This document shows, one piece after another, positions 26,541 to 35,294 of a stretch of DNA of 48,639 nt (the stretch's first letter is position 1; every line of letters starts with the position of its first letter). Under the pieces are notes generated by a model. That model did no database searches. It saw only the letters and a list, made by a program, of their open reading frames with translations, and was not told where the DNA came from. The stretch spans positions 94,637 to 143,275 of the forward strand of contig JADGDV010000008.1 in assembly GCA_016744695.1 (NCBI GenBank). Reading direction: 5' to 3'. Origin of the DNA: Hahellaceae bacterium (GTDB taxonomy: Bacteria > Pseudomonadota > Gammaproteobacteria > Pseudomonadales > Oleiphilaceae). The position numbers and the translations under genes are program-made.

Positions 26541-26613
26541 GTAAATGGTGTCTTCCTTATCTTTACATCCTCTTTACACAGACAATACCTTCCTTTACAC
26601 CCAATTTAGTAAA
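26541..26613 (+). promoter_or_regulatory. Cluster of CpxR-box half-sites between cpxR and cpxP
   Basis: TTTAC occurs at 26562-26566, 26573-26577 and 26594-26598, so starts are 11 and 21 bases apart, close to one and two helical turns. Inverted GTAAA copies lie at 26541-26545 and 26609-26613. The established CpxR consensus is two GTAAA repeats with a short spacer; 26562-26577 fits on the minus strand with a 6-base spacer. This placement suits autoregulation of cpxRA and induction of cpxP. Confidence 0.6.
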
Positions 26614-26655
26614 CTGGGTTTGTATTCAGAACTTACCTAAATAAGGAATAAAGCA

Positions 26656-27159
26656 ATGAAGAAGTTAATCGCTAATAAAAGAAGCAGAATCGCATTAATT
26701 ATTCCAGCCACGATTGCGGCTGGTTTGTTCACTATGGGGGCGGCTAATGCTGAGGCGGGCTGGTTTGGTAAAGGGAATCATGACCGAGGTGGTGATCAAT
26801 ATGAGCGAATGGAGCACCTGGCCGATAAGTTAGACATGACTGATGCGCAAGAGCAGCAACTCAACGTTATTTTAGATACAGCGAAGGAAAAAGCAGAGCA
26901 AGCAGGCCTCGGAAACAAAGCAAAGCGCCATGAAATGCGCAAAATGATGATTAACCTGAACCCTGAAGACCCAGAGTATATAACCAAGGTAGAAGCCCAA
27001 GCTGATAGCATGGCTGTTCATATGAAAGTACGTATGGTGGAATTTGCTAAGGTTAGGCAGGAGGTTTATGGCATTTTAACGAATGAACAGAAGTTGGAAA
27101 TGAAAGAGATGAAAGAAAAGCGTATGAAGAAAATGGAGAAACGCTGGAAAGATGATTAG
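26656..27159 (+). CDS. cpxP: CpxP/Spy-family periplasmic protein
   Basis: A 167-aa periplasmic stress protein. An N-terminal signal peptide (to about AANAEA, residue 34) is followed by an all-helical Spy/CpxP domain with the two LTxxQ-type motifs: LDMTDAQEQQL (~58) and LTNEQKLEMKEM (~146). The C-terminal tail is Lys/Met/Glu-rich. CpxP binds CpxA in the periplasm to keep it silent, and Spy relatives act as chaperones; the position divergent from cpxRA favours the CpxP role. It contains a Met-rich helix (RHEMRKMMINL), so metal sensing as in CzcE/CnrX-like relatives is possible but less likely. Confidence 0.85.
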   Translation: MKKLIANKRSRIALIIPATIAAGLFTMGAANAEAGWFGKGNHDRGGDQYERMEHLADKLDMTDAQEQQLNVILDTAKEKAEQAGLGNKAKRHEMRKMMINLNPEDPEYITKVEAQADSMAVHMKVRMVEFAKVRQEVYGILTNEQKLEMKEMKEKRMKKMEKRWKDD

Positions 27160-27188
27160 GTCTTGGTGAGGCCAGATTATGAAGAGAT

Positions 27189-27521
27189 TTATGCCATTAG
27201 TTGGTTGATCTCTTCCACTGTACCTTTGAAGTATTGTTGTAGTTGTTCCAAGTCGGCTTCCCAGTTTGTAATATCTCCGCTGTTATAGCGAGCTTCAATA
27301 TCCGCTGCGAGTTGAGATATTTTATTAGCACCCAGTGTTGCGCTAGTAGACTTTAGACTATGAGCCATACGGCTCATAGTCTCAATGTCGTCTTTCATTC
27401 CTGCTTGCTTGAAGCTTTCTATCATTGAACTACATTCTTCAAAATAGGCATCTATGATGAGCTGAAAACGCCTAATCAATATCTCACGTGTTGACTTAAA
27501 GTGCGCTTCATCTACATACAT
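27189..27521 (-). CDS. Hpt-domain phosphotransfer protein
   Basis: A stand-alone histidine phosphotransfer protein of 110 aa with the Hpt signature MAHSLKSTSATLGA, the phospho-acceptor being H54. The rest is a four-helix bundle (FQLIIDAYFEECSSMIESF and EADLEQLQQYFKGT). It would carry phosphate between a hybrid kinase and a regulator, neither of which is in this window. The ATG at 27521 is preferred to TTG at 27527 because AAGGA is then well spaced. The gene lies 26 bases after trpC on the same strand and may share the trp transcript. Confidence 0.85.
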   Translation of the reverse strand: MYVDEAHFKSTREILIRRFQLIIDAYFEECSSMIESFKQAGMKDDIETMSRMAHSLKSTSATLGANKISQLAADIEARYNSGDITNWEADLEQLQQYFKGTVEEINQLMA

Positions 27522-27547
27522 TAGCAATTTATCCTTTAATGATTGCT

Positions 27548-28372
27548 TTAGAAAAATAGCGCTTTTAGTTTGTCACCAGGGTTGTCTGCACGCATAAATG
27601 ATTCGCCAACTAAAAATGCATTAACCTTATGTTGTTGCATTTGATTAACATCATCAATGCTGTTGATGCCACTTTCGGTTACGACGATTCGGTTGTCAGG
27701 AATATGGTCAAGCAAATCAAATGTGTTATTAAGAGATACTTCAAAGGAATGTAAATCTCTATTATTAATGCCTAGTAGCTTGGTGTTGAGTGTGAGTGCG
27801 TCTTCCAGTTCTTGTGCGTTGTGCACTTCTACCAATACATCTAACCCCGTTTCTTTGGCTACCCCTGCAAGGTCTTGCATTTGACCTCTGCTCAAACAAG
27901 CCGCAATTAACAAAATACAGTCTCCACCCACAACGCGACTCTCAAAAATTTGGTAAGGATCAACCATAAAATCTTTACGAATAACGGGTAATGAGCAAGC
28001 ATCTCTTGCTTGTTTTAGATAGTCTTCGTGACCTTGGAAGAAATCATGATCAGTTAACACAGAAAGGCAGGCAGCCCCTGCAGCCTCATAACTCTCGGCA
28101 ATGTCAGACGGCACAAAGTTTTCTCTGATAACCCCTTTACTCGGTGAGGCTTTTTTTATTTCTGCAATAACCGCGGGTAAACCACTCTTTACTTTAGTAC
28201 TAATTGCATCAACAAACCCCCGTGTAGGGGCTTGGTCAAACGCCATCGCTTTGCAGTTCGCTAAAGATAAAATCTTCTTACGCTCTTTAACTTCCTGATG
28301 TTTACGGGCAACAATTTTCTTTAAAATGGTTGGCGTTGAATCAAGTACTTGCGTGGTATCAGATGTCGTCAT
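27548..28372 (-). CDS. trpC: Indole-3-glycerol phosphate synthase
   Basis: It closes the indole ring in tryptophan synthesis, converting the carboxyphenylamino-deoxyribulose phosphate to indole-3-glycerol phosphate. The (beta/alpha)8 barrel shows the expected sites: [19 protein letters not shown] (catalytic Lys/Glu region), [30 protein letters not shown] (second Lys), [20 protein letters not shown] and VTESGI. 274 aa; monofunctional, without the TrpF domain that enterobacteria fuse to it. It is last of the trpE-G-D-C series, 29 bases after trpD. Confidence 0.96.
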   Translation of the reverse strand: MTTSDTTQVLDSTPTILKKIVARKHQEVKERKKILSLANCKAMAFDQAPTRGFVDAISTKVKSGLPAVIAEIKKASPSKGVIRENFVPSDIAESYEAAGAACLSVLTDHDFFQGHEDYLKQARDACSLPVIRKDFMVDPYQIFESRVVGGDCILLIAACLSRGQMQDLAGVAKETGLDVLVEVHNAQELEDALTLNTKLLGINNRDLHSFEVSLNNTFDLLDHIPDNRIVVTESGINSIDDVNQMQQHKVNAFLVGESFMRADNPGDKLKALFF

Positions 28373-28401
28373 TGCTACTGTAAACCCTTAAATAATAAAA
28401 A

Positions 28402-29436
28402 TTAGTCTTTAAAAACAGCTGTAAAGCTGGCCAAGTCATTTATTTTGGCCAGAGCTAATCCGCTGCCAATGGCGTCAGCCGCCATGTCGATACCTTGTTG
28501 CATTGAGTCTGCAAGATTAGCGGCATAAATAGCGGCGCCTGCATTTAATGTGATTATATCACGTGCTTTCATTGCATTCTCTGAGGTGTCTTTGCCGAGG
28601 GCGCTCTTGATTAAAGTAAGGCTTTCTTGTGCACTTTCTACACTCAAGCCAACTAGACTTTTGCTTTCGATATCAAAGTCTTCTGGCTTGATTGTATACT
28701 CAGATATTTCACCATTTTTAAGCTCAGCTATATGTGTGTTATTCGCTATGCTTATTTCATCTAGGCCGTCAGCAGAATGGACTATAAGTACATGCTCGCT
28801 ACCCAGGCGTTTTAATACTTCTGCCATAGGCTTACACAAGGCTTGGCTGAATACGCCAATGACTTGATTTTTAACGCCAGCCGGATTCGTCATTGGCCCA
28901 AGCATGTTGAAGATTGTTCTGAGCCCCATTTCTTTGCGTGGACCAATAGCGTGTTTCATTGCACTATGATGAGCCGGAGCAAACATAAAGCCCACGCCTA
29001 TTTCATCAACACAGCGGGCAACTTGTTCAGCAGAAATACCTAGGTTAATGCCGGCTGCTTCAAGTACATCAGCGCTTCCGGTGCTACTACTGACACTTCG
29101 GTTTCCGTGCTTGGCCACTTGACCACCCGCAGCCGCTACCACAAAGGCGCTAGCGGTTGATACATTAAACAGATTAGAGCCGTCGCCGCCTGTTCCGCAG
29201 GTGTCTACCAAATTATCACCCACTACATTAACCTTGGTGGCTAACGCCCGCATCACCTGAGCTGCACCTGTTATTTCATCAATACTTTCGCCCTTCATAC
29301 GAAGGCCTATCAGAAAACCACCGATTTGTGAGTCAGTAGCCTGGCCTGTCATAATTTGTTGCATGACGGCTTTCATTTCTTCAGTTGATAGGTCGCGAAA
29401 TTCAACAACGGCGTTCAGTGCAGCTTTGATATCCAT
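28402..29436 (-). CDS. trpD: Anthranilate phosphoribosyltransferase
   Basis: It transfers phosphoribose from PRPP to anthranilate, the second committed step to tryptophan. 344 aa with the class IV phosphoribosyltransferase layout: an N-terminal helical domain ([20 protein letters not shown]), the glycine-rich PRPP loop [38 protein letters not shown], and [20 protein letters not shown]. It is not fused to TrpG, which is a separate gene 18 bases upstream. The start ATG is at 29436. Confidence 0.96.
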   Translation of the reverse strand: MDIKAALNAVVEFRDLSTEEMKAVMQQIMTGQATDSQIGGFLIGLRMKGESIDEITGAAQVMRALATKVNVVGDNLVDTCGTGGDGSNLFNVSTASAFVVAAAGGQVAKHGNRSVSSSTGSADVLEAAGINLGISAEQVARCVDEIGVGFMFAPAHHSAMKHAIGPRKEMGLRTIFNMLGPMTNPAGVKNQVIGVFSQALCKPMAEVLKRLGSEHVLIVHSADGLDEISIANNTHIAELKNGEISEYTIKPEDFDIESKSLVGLSVESAQESLTLIKSALGKDTSENAMKARDIITLNAGAAIYAANLADSMQQGIDMAADAIGSGLALAKINDLASFTAVFKD

Positions 29437-29454
29437 GGGTATATATTCCTGTCG

Positions 29455-30033
29455 CTATTTTTCTAAAAAGTTTCTAAGTAGATCGTGACCATGCTGGGTC
29501 AGTATAGATTCAGGGTGAAATTGAACCCCTTCTATATCAAGCGTCTTGTGTCGTACTCCCATTATTTCCTCCATGCTCCCGTCTTGATTTTCTGTCCAGG
29601 CGGTTACTTCAAGGCAGTCAGGGATGTGGTTCTTACAGATCACCAATGAATGGTAACGTGTCGCTTCAAAAGGGTTGCTTAGCCCTTTAAATACGCCTGC
29701 ATCAGCATGCTGAATCATGGATGTTTTACCATGCATTACTTGGCCTGCGCGAACAATCTTTGCGCCAAACACTTGTCCAATACTTTGATGGCCAAGGCAT
29801 ATCCCTAGAATGGGTAGTTTACCTGCGTAGGCCTTAATGACCTCCATCGATACACCGGCTTCGTTGGGTGTGCAAGGACCAGGAGAGATAACTATTTTCT
29901 CAGGGTTTAACTGTTTAATTTGTTCAAGGGTGATTTCATCATTACGATGAACTTGCACATCAGCGCCCAGTTCACCCAGGTATTGTACGACGTTATAAGT
30001 AAATGAGTCGTAATTGTCGATCATGAGAAGCAT
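29455..30033 (-). CDS. trpG: Anthranilate synthase glutaminase subunit
   Basis: It supplies ammonia from glutamine to TrpE. A class I glutamine amidotransferase of 192 aa: opening [18 protein letters not shown], nucleophile Cys in [13 protein letters not shown], and the His-Glu pair in [14 protein letters not shown]. In this lineage it may also serve as PabA. It lies 52 bases after trpE, and the gap holds a palindromic GTGCGC element. GGAG lies in front of the ATG at 30033. Confidence 0.95.
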   Translation of the reverse strand: MLLMIDNYDSFTYNVVQYLGELGADVQVHRNDEITLEQIKQLNPEKIVISPGPCTPNEAGVSMEVIKAYAGKLPILGICLGHQSIGQVFGAKIVRAGQVMHGKTSMIQHADAGVFKGLSNPFEATRYHSLVICKNHIPDCLEVTAWTENQDGSMEEIMGVRHKTLDIEGVQFHPESILTQHGHDLLRNFLEK

Positions 30034-30067
30034 GAAGGGCTCCGGTATAATTTAGATGTTAAAACAG

Positions 30068-30084
30068 GGTGCGCAATGCGCACC
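30068..30084. repeat. GGTGCGC-AATG-GCACC palindrome between trpE and trpG
   Basis: The 17-base sequence GGTGCGCAATGCGCACC is a perfect inverted repeat around a central base. It ends one base before the trpE stop codon on the minus strand's downstream side. It shares its core with the element at 1051-1134, so it is one more copy of the same REP-like family. Its place inside the trp operon could make the mRNA more stable or lower trpG expression. Confidence 0.65.
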
Positions 30085-30085
30085 A

Positions 30086-31567
30086 TTAACTATCAAGCCC
30101 TTCTGTTGCCATAGCAACGGCTCTGAATATAGCCCGACCTTTGTTCATTGTTTCTTTCCACTCAAGCTTTGGTATAGAGTCAGCAACAACCCCAGCGCCG
30201 GCTTGAATGTGCAATACTTTATCTTTTATAACCGCTGTTCGGATGGCAATAGCGGTATCCATATTGCCATTCCATGAGAGGTATCCTACCGCGCCGCCGT
30301 ATACACCACGTTTAACGGGTTCAAGCTCGTCAATAATTTCCATAGCTCTTATTTTGGGTGCGCCACTGAGTGTACCCGCTGGAAACGTTGCTCTCAGTAC
30401 ATCAATCGCTGAGGTGTCGTCTTTCAATTGACCTTTTACATTAGACACAATATGCATAACATGGGAATAACGCTCAACCACCATTTTATCGGTAAGTCTT
30501 ACTGTGCCTGTTTTGCTCACTCTACCTGCGTCATTTCTACCCAGATCAATAAGCATAAGGTGCTCTGCAATTTCTTTAGGATCTGCTAGCAGTTCTTCTT
30601 CTAACGCTAAATCTTGCTCTTCTGTTTCACCGCGTTTTCGGGTGCCTGCAATAGGTCGAACGGTGACTTCTCCGTCTTCAACTCTTGCCAAAATTTCAGG
30701 CGATGAACCTACAATATGAAAATCATCAAGATTTAGAAAATACATATAAGGCGACGGATTCAGACAACGTAAGGCTCGGTAAAGATCAAGAGGCTCTGCT
30801 TCAAAGGGAATAGACATGCGTTGAGCAATAACGGTCTGCATGATGTCACCCGCCAAGATATACTTTTTTATCTTGTCGACAGATGCTTCAAACCGATCTT
30901 GAGTAAATCCGGAAACAAAGTCTTCTTCCGTTACTTTTGTATCTGATACTAGTTTTTCTTGAGACGAAGTAGAAACGGTTCTTAGTTTATGAACCAGTTG
31001 GTCTAGCGCCTTTTGAGCTTGGTTATAAGCATCAGGCTCTGAGGGATCGGCATGATGAATTAATATTAGCTTGCCACTGAGGTTGTCGAATACGACAACT
31101 TGCTCCGATACCATCAGCAATATGTCAGGGGTGTTTATTGGGTCATCCGGTGCACCACCCGCTAATCTAGGTTCAATATATCGAACGGTATCATAGCCAA
31201 AGTAACCCACTAACCCGCCATTAAATCGTGGCAGCTCGGGTAAGTCTGCTGCGCGGTACCGAGTCTGAAATGCTTCTATAAACGCTAATGGATCATCAAC
31301 ATCACAAGACTCAACCACTTCGCCATCTTGATATATAGCAATGTGTTGACCGGTAACTTTAAGAATTTTTCGACAAGGGAGCCCAATGATAGAATAACGC
31401 CCCCATTTTTCTCCGCCTTGAACAGACTCTAATAGATAAGAATAAGGGCCACTTGCTAGTTTTAAGTAGCTACTTAAGGGTGTATCAAGATCTGCAAGGA
31501 CTTCTCGGGTAACGGGAATACGGTTGAAACCGTCTTTGGCTAGACGGTCAAATTGTTCAGGTGTCAT
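30086..31567 (-). CDS. trpE: Anthranilate synthase large subunit
   Basis: It makes anthranilate from chorismate. 493 aa: an N-terminal regulatory domain with the Trp-feedback pocket ([21 protein letters not shown], the S-Y-LLES element) and a chorismate-binding domain with [61 protein letters not shown] and [20 protein letters not shown]. All catalytic blocks are intact. It is the first gene of the trp series, preceded by a ~170-base leader with a small open frame. Confidence 0.96.
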   Translation of the reverse strand: MTPEQFDRLAKDGFNRIPVTREVLADLDTPLSSYLKLASGPYSYLLESVQGGEKWGRYSIIGLPCRKILKVTGQHIAIYQDGEVVESCDVDDPLAFIEAFQTRYRAADLPELPRFNGGLVGYFGYDTVRYIEPRLAGGAPDDPINTPDILLMVSEQVVVFDNLSGKLILIHHADPSEPDAYNQAQKALDQLVHKLRTVSTSSQEKLVSDTKVTEEDFVSGFTQDRFEASVDKIKKYILAGDIMQTVIAQRMSIPFEAEPLDLYRALRCLNPSPYMYFLNLDDFHIVGSSPEILARVEDGEVTVRPIAGTRKRGETEEQDLALEEELLADPKEIAEHLMLIDLGRNDAGRVSKTGTVRLTDKMVVERYSHVMHIVSNVKGQLKDDTSAIDVLRATFPAGTLSGAPKIRAMEIIDELEPVKRGVYGGAVGYLSWNGNMDTAIAIRTAVIKDKVLHIQAGAGVVADSIPKLEWKETMNKGRAIFRAVAMATEGLDS

Positions 31568-31623
31568 GGTGCTTCCTATTGCTTTCGCATAAAAATGGTT
31601 AGAAAAATATCAAACTTTATTTA

Positions 31624-31707
31624 TTAACTACGCCAACGAGAGTGGTGACTTTCTTCTCGTAGATTAAAGTTGTTATTTCTTATGCGTAACACTTCGGAAC
31701 ACTCCAT
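31624..31707 (-). promoter_or_regulatory. Candidate trp leader: 27-codon open frame plus hairpin upstream of trpE
   Basis: Between gph and trpE, an ATG at 31707 opens a 27-codon frame ending at TAA (31624). It reads MECSEVLRIR, then NNNFNLREESHHSRWRS. It contains a single Trp codon near its end. ACGAGA and TCTCGT form a 6-bp stem inside the frame, with the Trp codon just after the 3' arm. This layout recalls transcription attenuation, but one Trp codon is few and no terminator hairpin with U-tract is clear, so this is only a suggestion. Confidence 0.3.
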
Positions 31708-31739
31708 ATTATTTAGTTAAACGTTCTAGTCTTTGTAGA

Positions 31740-32426
31740 TTACAGCAGCTCAATGAGCGAATCAATAACTGCATCAGGCGATGCGTCATGAATGCTTTCT
31801 CCATGATTATAGCCGTAGCTCACACAGATGACCGGAACATTAATCGCTTTGGCGGCAATAACATCACTTTTAGAGTCACCAATCATTAGCGTTTCGGCCG
31901 CTGTACAGTTGGCTTCTTGCATACAGTACGTTAACTGGTCTGGGTCGGGTTTTTTCTTATCAAGGGTATCTCCACTAATTACATAGTTAAAATGAATACC
32001 TAACTTGTTAAGAATTTGGTCAGTAAATCGCCCTGGCTTATTCGTTACAATCGCTACAATGCACTCATCCACAGCGAGCTTAGTGAGTACTTCTATTACG
32101 CCAGGGTAAAGCGTCGTTTTTTCACCGTTCACTTTATTATATTGAATGAGAAAATGCTTGTAGCCTTCTTCATACACATCAGCCGGTACGGTGTCTAAAT
32201 CTGTTTCATGTAAACTATCAGCCAATGCACGTTTAACAAGAGTTGATGCGCCATTCCCCACCCAAATCCGTACTTTATCTACACCTGCCGCTGGGCGGTC
32301 AAGGTGGTGAAGCATTGCATCGATGGCTGTCGCCAGGTCCGGAACGCTATCAACTAGCGTACCGTCGAGGTCAAACATCACCAGCTTTGGCGGGTTATTT
32401 GGGAATAAAGTATCAATGGCTGTCAT
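31740..32426 (-). CDS. gph: Phosphoglycolate phosphatase
   Basis: A HAD-superfamily phosphatase that removes phosphate from 2-phosphoglycolate, for example that formed during DNA repair. 228 aa with motif I MFDLDGTLVDSVPDLATAID (nucleophile Asp), motif II Thr in IVTNKP, a conserved Lys in KKKPDPDQL and motif IV MIGDSKSDVIAAKA. The ATG at 32426 has CAGGAAAA just upstream; the frame continues to 32456 but would then overlap rpe. Position between rpe and trpE is as in Pseudomonas. Confidence 0.92.
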   Translation of the reverse strand: MTAIDTLFPNNPPKLVMFDLDGTLVDSVPDLATAIDAMLHHLDRPAAGVDKVRIWVGNGASTLVKRALADSLHETDLDTVPADVYEEGYKHFLIQYNKVNGEKTTLYPGVIEVLTKLAVDECIVAIVTNKPGRFTDQILNKLGIHFNYVISGDTLDKKKPDPDQLTYCMQEANCTAAETLMIGDSKSDVIAAKAINVPVICVSYGYNHGESIHDASPDAVIDSLIELL

Positions 32427-32442
32427 GTGTTTTCCTGAAAAG

Positions 32443-33117
32443 TTAAATCTTAGCAAGTGCTAGTTGTGCTCTCATTTTATCAATGGTTGCTTTGTAATCA
32501 TCGGTTTTAAAAATAGCAGAACCTGCAACAAATGTGTCAGCACCGGCTTCTGCAATATCTTTAATATTATCGATCGTAACGCCGCCATCAATTTCTAGTC
32601 GTATCGAATGCTCGCACTGATCAATTTTCTGTCTAGCTTCTCTTAACTTATCGAGTGTGCCTGGAATAAATTTTTGTCCACCAAACCCCGGGTTAACTGA
32701 CATGAGTAGAACCATATCGAGTTTATCCATTACATAATCCATATAATGAAGTGGTGTTGCAGGGTTAAAAACCAAGCCTGCTTTACAGCCGCCATCACGT
32801 ATTAGTTGCAATGAGCGGTCAACATGGTCAGATGCTTCAGGATGAAAGGTAATATAGGTGGCGCCTGCATCAATAAATGAACGGATCATATCATCAACGG
32901 GCTTTACCATAAGGTGTGCATCTATCGGCGCGGTTATGCCATGTTTTCTTAATGCTTCACAGACCATTGGGCCAATGGTGAGGTTTGGAACGTAGTGATT
33001 GTCCATTACATCAAAGTGCACTATGTCAGCGCCTGCACTCAGTACTGATTCAACTTCTTCTCCAAGTTTTGCAAAATCAGCCGATAATATAGAAGGTGCA
33101 ATTTTAAAGTCAGTCAT
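32443..33117 (-). CDS. rpe: Ribulose-phosphate 3-epimerase
   Basis: It interconverts ribulose 5-phosphate and xylulose 5-phosphate in the pentose phosphate pathway. 224 aa TIM barrel with the family sites: [34 protein letters not shown] (metal His/Asp), [10 protein letters not shown] (metal Asp-His), [16 protein letters not shown] and [12 protein letters not shown] (catalytic Asp). It is the upstream gene of the rpe-gph pair, 16 bases apart. The promoter should lie in 33118-33240. Confidence 0.96.
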   Translation of the reverse strand: MTDFKIAPSILSADFAKLGEEVESVLSAGADIVHFDVMDNHYVPNLTIGPMVCEALRKHGITAPIDAHLMVKPVDDMIRSFIDAGATYITFHPEASDHVDRSLQLIRDGGCKAGLVFNPATPLHYMDYVMDKLDMVLLMSVNPGFGGQKFIPGTLDKLREARQKIDQCEHSIRLEIDGGVTIDNIKDIAEAGADTFVAGSAIFKTDDYKATIDKMRAQLALAKI

Positions 33118-33240
33118 GAGCGTCTCTTTTAGGGTGCTAAATGCTTTGGGGTAAAATGATAATTTGCGCTATTCTAACGTGAAAGGAGGATAATAGTAAT
33201 CCTCTATATTGTCAGTTATGGGATCAGGGGAATAAGTTAG

Positions 33241-34437
33241 TTGAAGGACTCAAAAATTTTAACAGCACCGACCATTATTTTTTTAGTGTTATTCTTACTT
33301 TCTTGGTTGTTACCTGCTTTGCAGCAGAATCTGTATGCAGCAGAAGAGGAAAGTGTTGCTGGTGAGCCCGATCCTGGTGTAGTAGAAAAGTCAATGAGAG
33401 TTCATCTGTTGCCTGAGGTAATAGAGCAGGCGGCTTTAGCTGATGAAAGTATTAAAAAACAAATAGTTTGGTTAGATACGCCTGAGGGTAAAGAAAGGAG
33501 CAATATTAAGTTTCTTGGCTTAGAAATGCTTGAGCAAACCAGTGAGCCTCAAGGCGCTGTCATATTTTTGCATGGTGTTGACCAGCACCCTGATTGGCCG
33601 CAAGTGATAAAACCCCTGCGAAGCATTTTACCTGAAAGTGGCTGGTATACTTTTTCTATTCTACTTCCTTACGAAAGCTATAAAAAACCTCCTGCAAGAG
33701 AGCTTGAAGCAAAGACTGCAGAGTCAGTGGCAGTGACTGATGGCATGCCTTTATTTTCTGGACGTTACTCAAGGCTTGGCTTAGAAGATGAGGATAAGAC
33801 GCTTGAAGGAAGTGAGCAGGTAGAAGAGGTCGAGGATGGGAGTGTTGAAACAGTAGAGGGAGAGCCAACTGAAACCGCTTCAGAGTTGACCTCGACTGAT
33901 GATGTAAATAACAACGAAGGTGTTATTGATATTTCATCGGATGATAAAGAGCAAGTTAAGGCTGATTCCCCCGCTTTAAGCTTTGACGATAAGGTGAGTT
34001 TAAGACTTGCTGCGGCTCTGGGGCACGTTGCAGAGCGAGGTCAGCAGAATATAGTGTTAGTGGGTTATCAACAGGGGGCAGAAAGTGTGATGAATTATCT
34101 TTCTGATAATAAGGGGATGCTACCCGAAAAAGGTTTCACTGTTATTTGGATTGATGCCTCGTTTAGTGAGCGTGCACAAGGTGAAATGGGGGCTTTTTTA
34201 GAGAAGGACTCGCCCTTGTTGATTTTGGATATTGTTGACTCTTCTTCGAGTGCGAAAAAACTAGAAGCTAAACGTCGTGCAAGTGATGCTAAACGTCAAA
34301 ATTACATTGGTTATTCTCAAGTAAAATTGCCCGTCTCAATATCTGCATCTTTAATGCAAAGTAGCTTAACGCAACGCATAAAGGGCTGGTTGAAAGTTAA
34401 TGCCGAAGGAATGTCAGCAGAGATGCTGATTGAATAA
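33241..34437 (+). CDS. DUF3530-type alpha/beta-hydrolase-like envelope protein with acidic insert
   Basis: A 398-aa exported protein: an N-terminal hydrophobic signal (TIIFLVLFLLSWLLPALQ), then a hydrolase-like domain with GAVIFLHGVDQHPDWPQVI and NIVLVGYQQGAESVMNYL. The nucleophile-elbow position is G275-YQQ-G279, without the Ser of active hydrolases. Between residues ~180 and 245 is an acidic Glu/Asp/Ser/Thr-rich insert (SEQVEEVEDGSVETVEGEP and more), probably disordered. The C-terminus (PVSISASLMQSSLTQRIKGWL) fits DUF3530 proteins. The start is TTG at 33241. The function is not known; the missing nucleophile argues for a binding or structural role. Confidence 0.72.
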   Translation: MKDSKILTAPTIIFLVLFLLSWLLPALQQNLYAAEEESVAGEPDPGVVEKSMRVHLLPEVIEQAALADESIKKQIVWLDTPEGKERSNIKFLGLEMLEQTSEPQGAVIFLHGVDQHPDWPQVIKPLRSILPESGWYTFSILLPYESYKKPPARELEAKTAESVAVTDGMPLFSGRYSRLGLEDEDKTLEGSEQVEEVEDGSVETVEGEPTETASELTSTDDVNNNEGVIDISSDDKEQVKADSPALSFDDKVSLRLAAALGHVAERGQQNIVLVGYQQGAESVMNYLSDNKGMLPEKGFTVIWIDASFSERAQGEMGAFLEKDSPLLILDIVDSSSSAKKLEAKRRASDAKRQNYIGYSQVKLPVSISASLMQSSLTQRIKGWLKVNAEGMSAEMLIE

Positions 34438-34457
34438 TAGGTGATTTGATTATATCC

Positions 34458-34550
34458 GTAGCCTTGATGCAGTAGCACGGAATCAGGGTTTAATAGACGC
34501 ATTAAGTTAATTGATAGAACCCTGATTCCGCTGCGCTGCATCAAGGCTAC
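34458..34550. repeat. BIME-like inverted pair of REP sequences
   Basis: Two 33-base arms (34458-34490 and 34518-34550) are reverse complements except for five central mismatches, with 27 bases between. Each arm has the familiar REP composition GTAGCCTTGATGCAG followed by CGGAATCAGGGTT, known as a dispersed element in many gammaproteobacteria. It fills the gap between the two convergent genes and could fold as a bidirectional terminator or an mRNA 3'-end stabiliser. No RAYT transposase lies in this window. Confidence 0.82.
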
Positions 34551-34562
34551 AAGATTATGTAA

Positions 34563-35294
34563 TTATTCTTTTAGATGTTTTTCCAGTAAAGAGAGTCGCT
34601 CCGGAGTGCCAATATCCATCCATGTGCATGAAGCCCTGTGACCGGTTACTTGATTTGTTTTCATGGCCTTCCTCAAGAGAGGGGCTAAGGGCGCCGCTCC
34701 ATCACCGCAGGTGCTGAACAACTTTTTATTCAAAAGACTGATGCCGCTAAAGGTCAATCGTTCGCTGTTGGTGCTCTCTGACTCTGAAACTTCCCCATTT
34801 TCCAAAAGATAGAAATCACCCGTAGGGTGCTGTGGTGGGTTATCTACCATTACTAAGTGAGCAAGTGTCGGTGTTTCTGCCTCAGAGACGAGATCAATGT
34901 TATTAGCTATATTTATCAGTTCAAGATAGTTAAAATCAGTCCATACATCGCCATTTACAACAATAAAAAACTCATTATCATTTTTAAGGTGTTTGTTATT
35001 GCTTGTTAATAAGGGCAGTGCTTTAACAATTCCACCCGCTGTTTCGAGCGGGGATTCTTCATGTGATAGAGCAATTTCCGCACCAAATTTAGAGCCATCC
35101 CCTAGGTAGTCTGTCATCTGAGAGCCTAGCCAAGAAGTGTTTACCACGATATCGTTAATGCCTGCGGCAACCAATCCTTCGATGTGGTACTTAATGAGCG
35201 GCTTACCTGCCGCCTTTAGCAAAGGTTTGGGAGTATGATCTGTGAGTGGGCGCATTCGCGTGCCGAGACCTGCAGCCAGAATCATTGCTTTCAT
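34563..35294 (-). CDS. murU: N-acetylmuramate-1-phosphate uridylyltransferase MurU
   Basis: A nucleotidyltransferase that makes UDP-MurNAc from MurNAc-1-phosphate in peptidoglycan recycling that bypasses fosfomycin-sensitive MurA. 243 aa with MKAMILAAGLGTRMRPLTDH (NTP-binding loop), TPKPLLKAAGKPLIKYHI, VVNTSWLG, VVNGDVWTDFNY (metal Asp) and a C-terminal WMDIGTPERLSLLE. The gene overlaps amgK by one base, the standard murU-amgK order. UTP-glucose-type pyrophosphorylases are alternatives, but context settles it. Confidence 0.92.
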   Translation of the reverse strand: MKAMILAAGLGTRMRPLTDHTPKPLLKAAGKPLIKYHIEGLVAAGINDIVVNTSWLGSQMTDYLGDGSKFGAEIALSHEESPLETAGGIVKALPLLTSNNKHLKNDNEFFIVVNGDVWTDFNYLELINIANNIDLVSEAETPTLAHLVMVDNPPQHPTGDFYLLENGEVSESESTNSERLTFSGISLLNKKLFSTCGDGAAPLAPLLRKAMKTNQVTGHRASCTWMDIGTPERLSLLEKHLKE

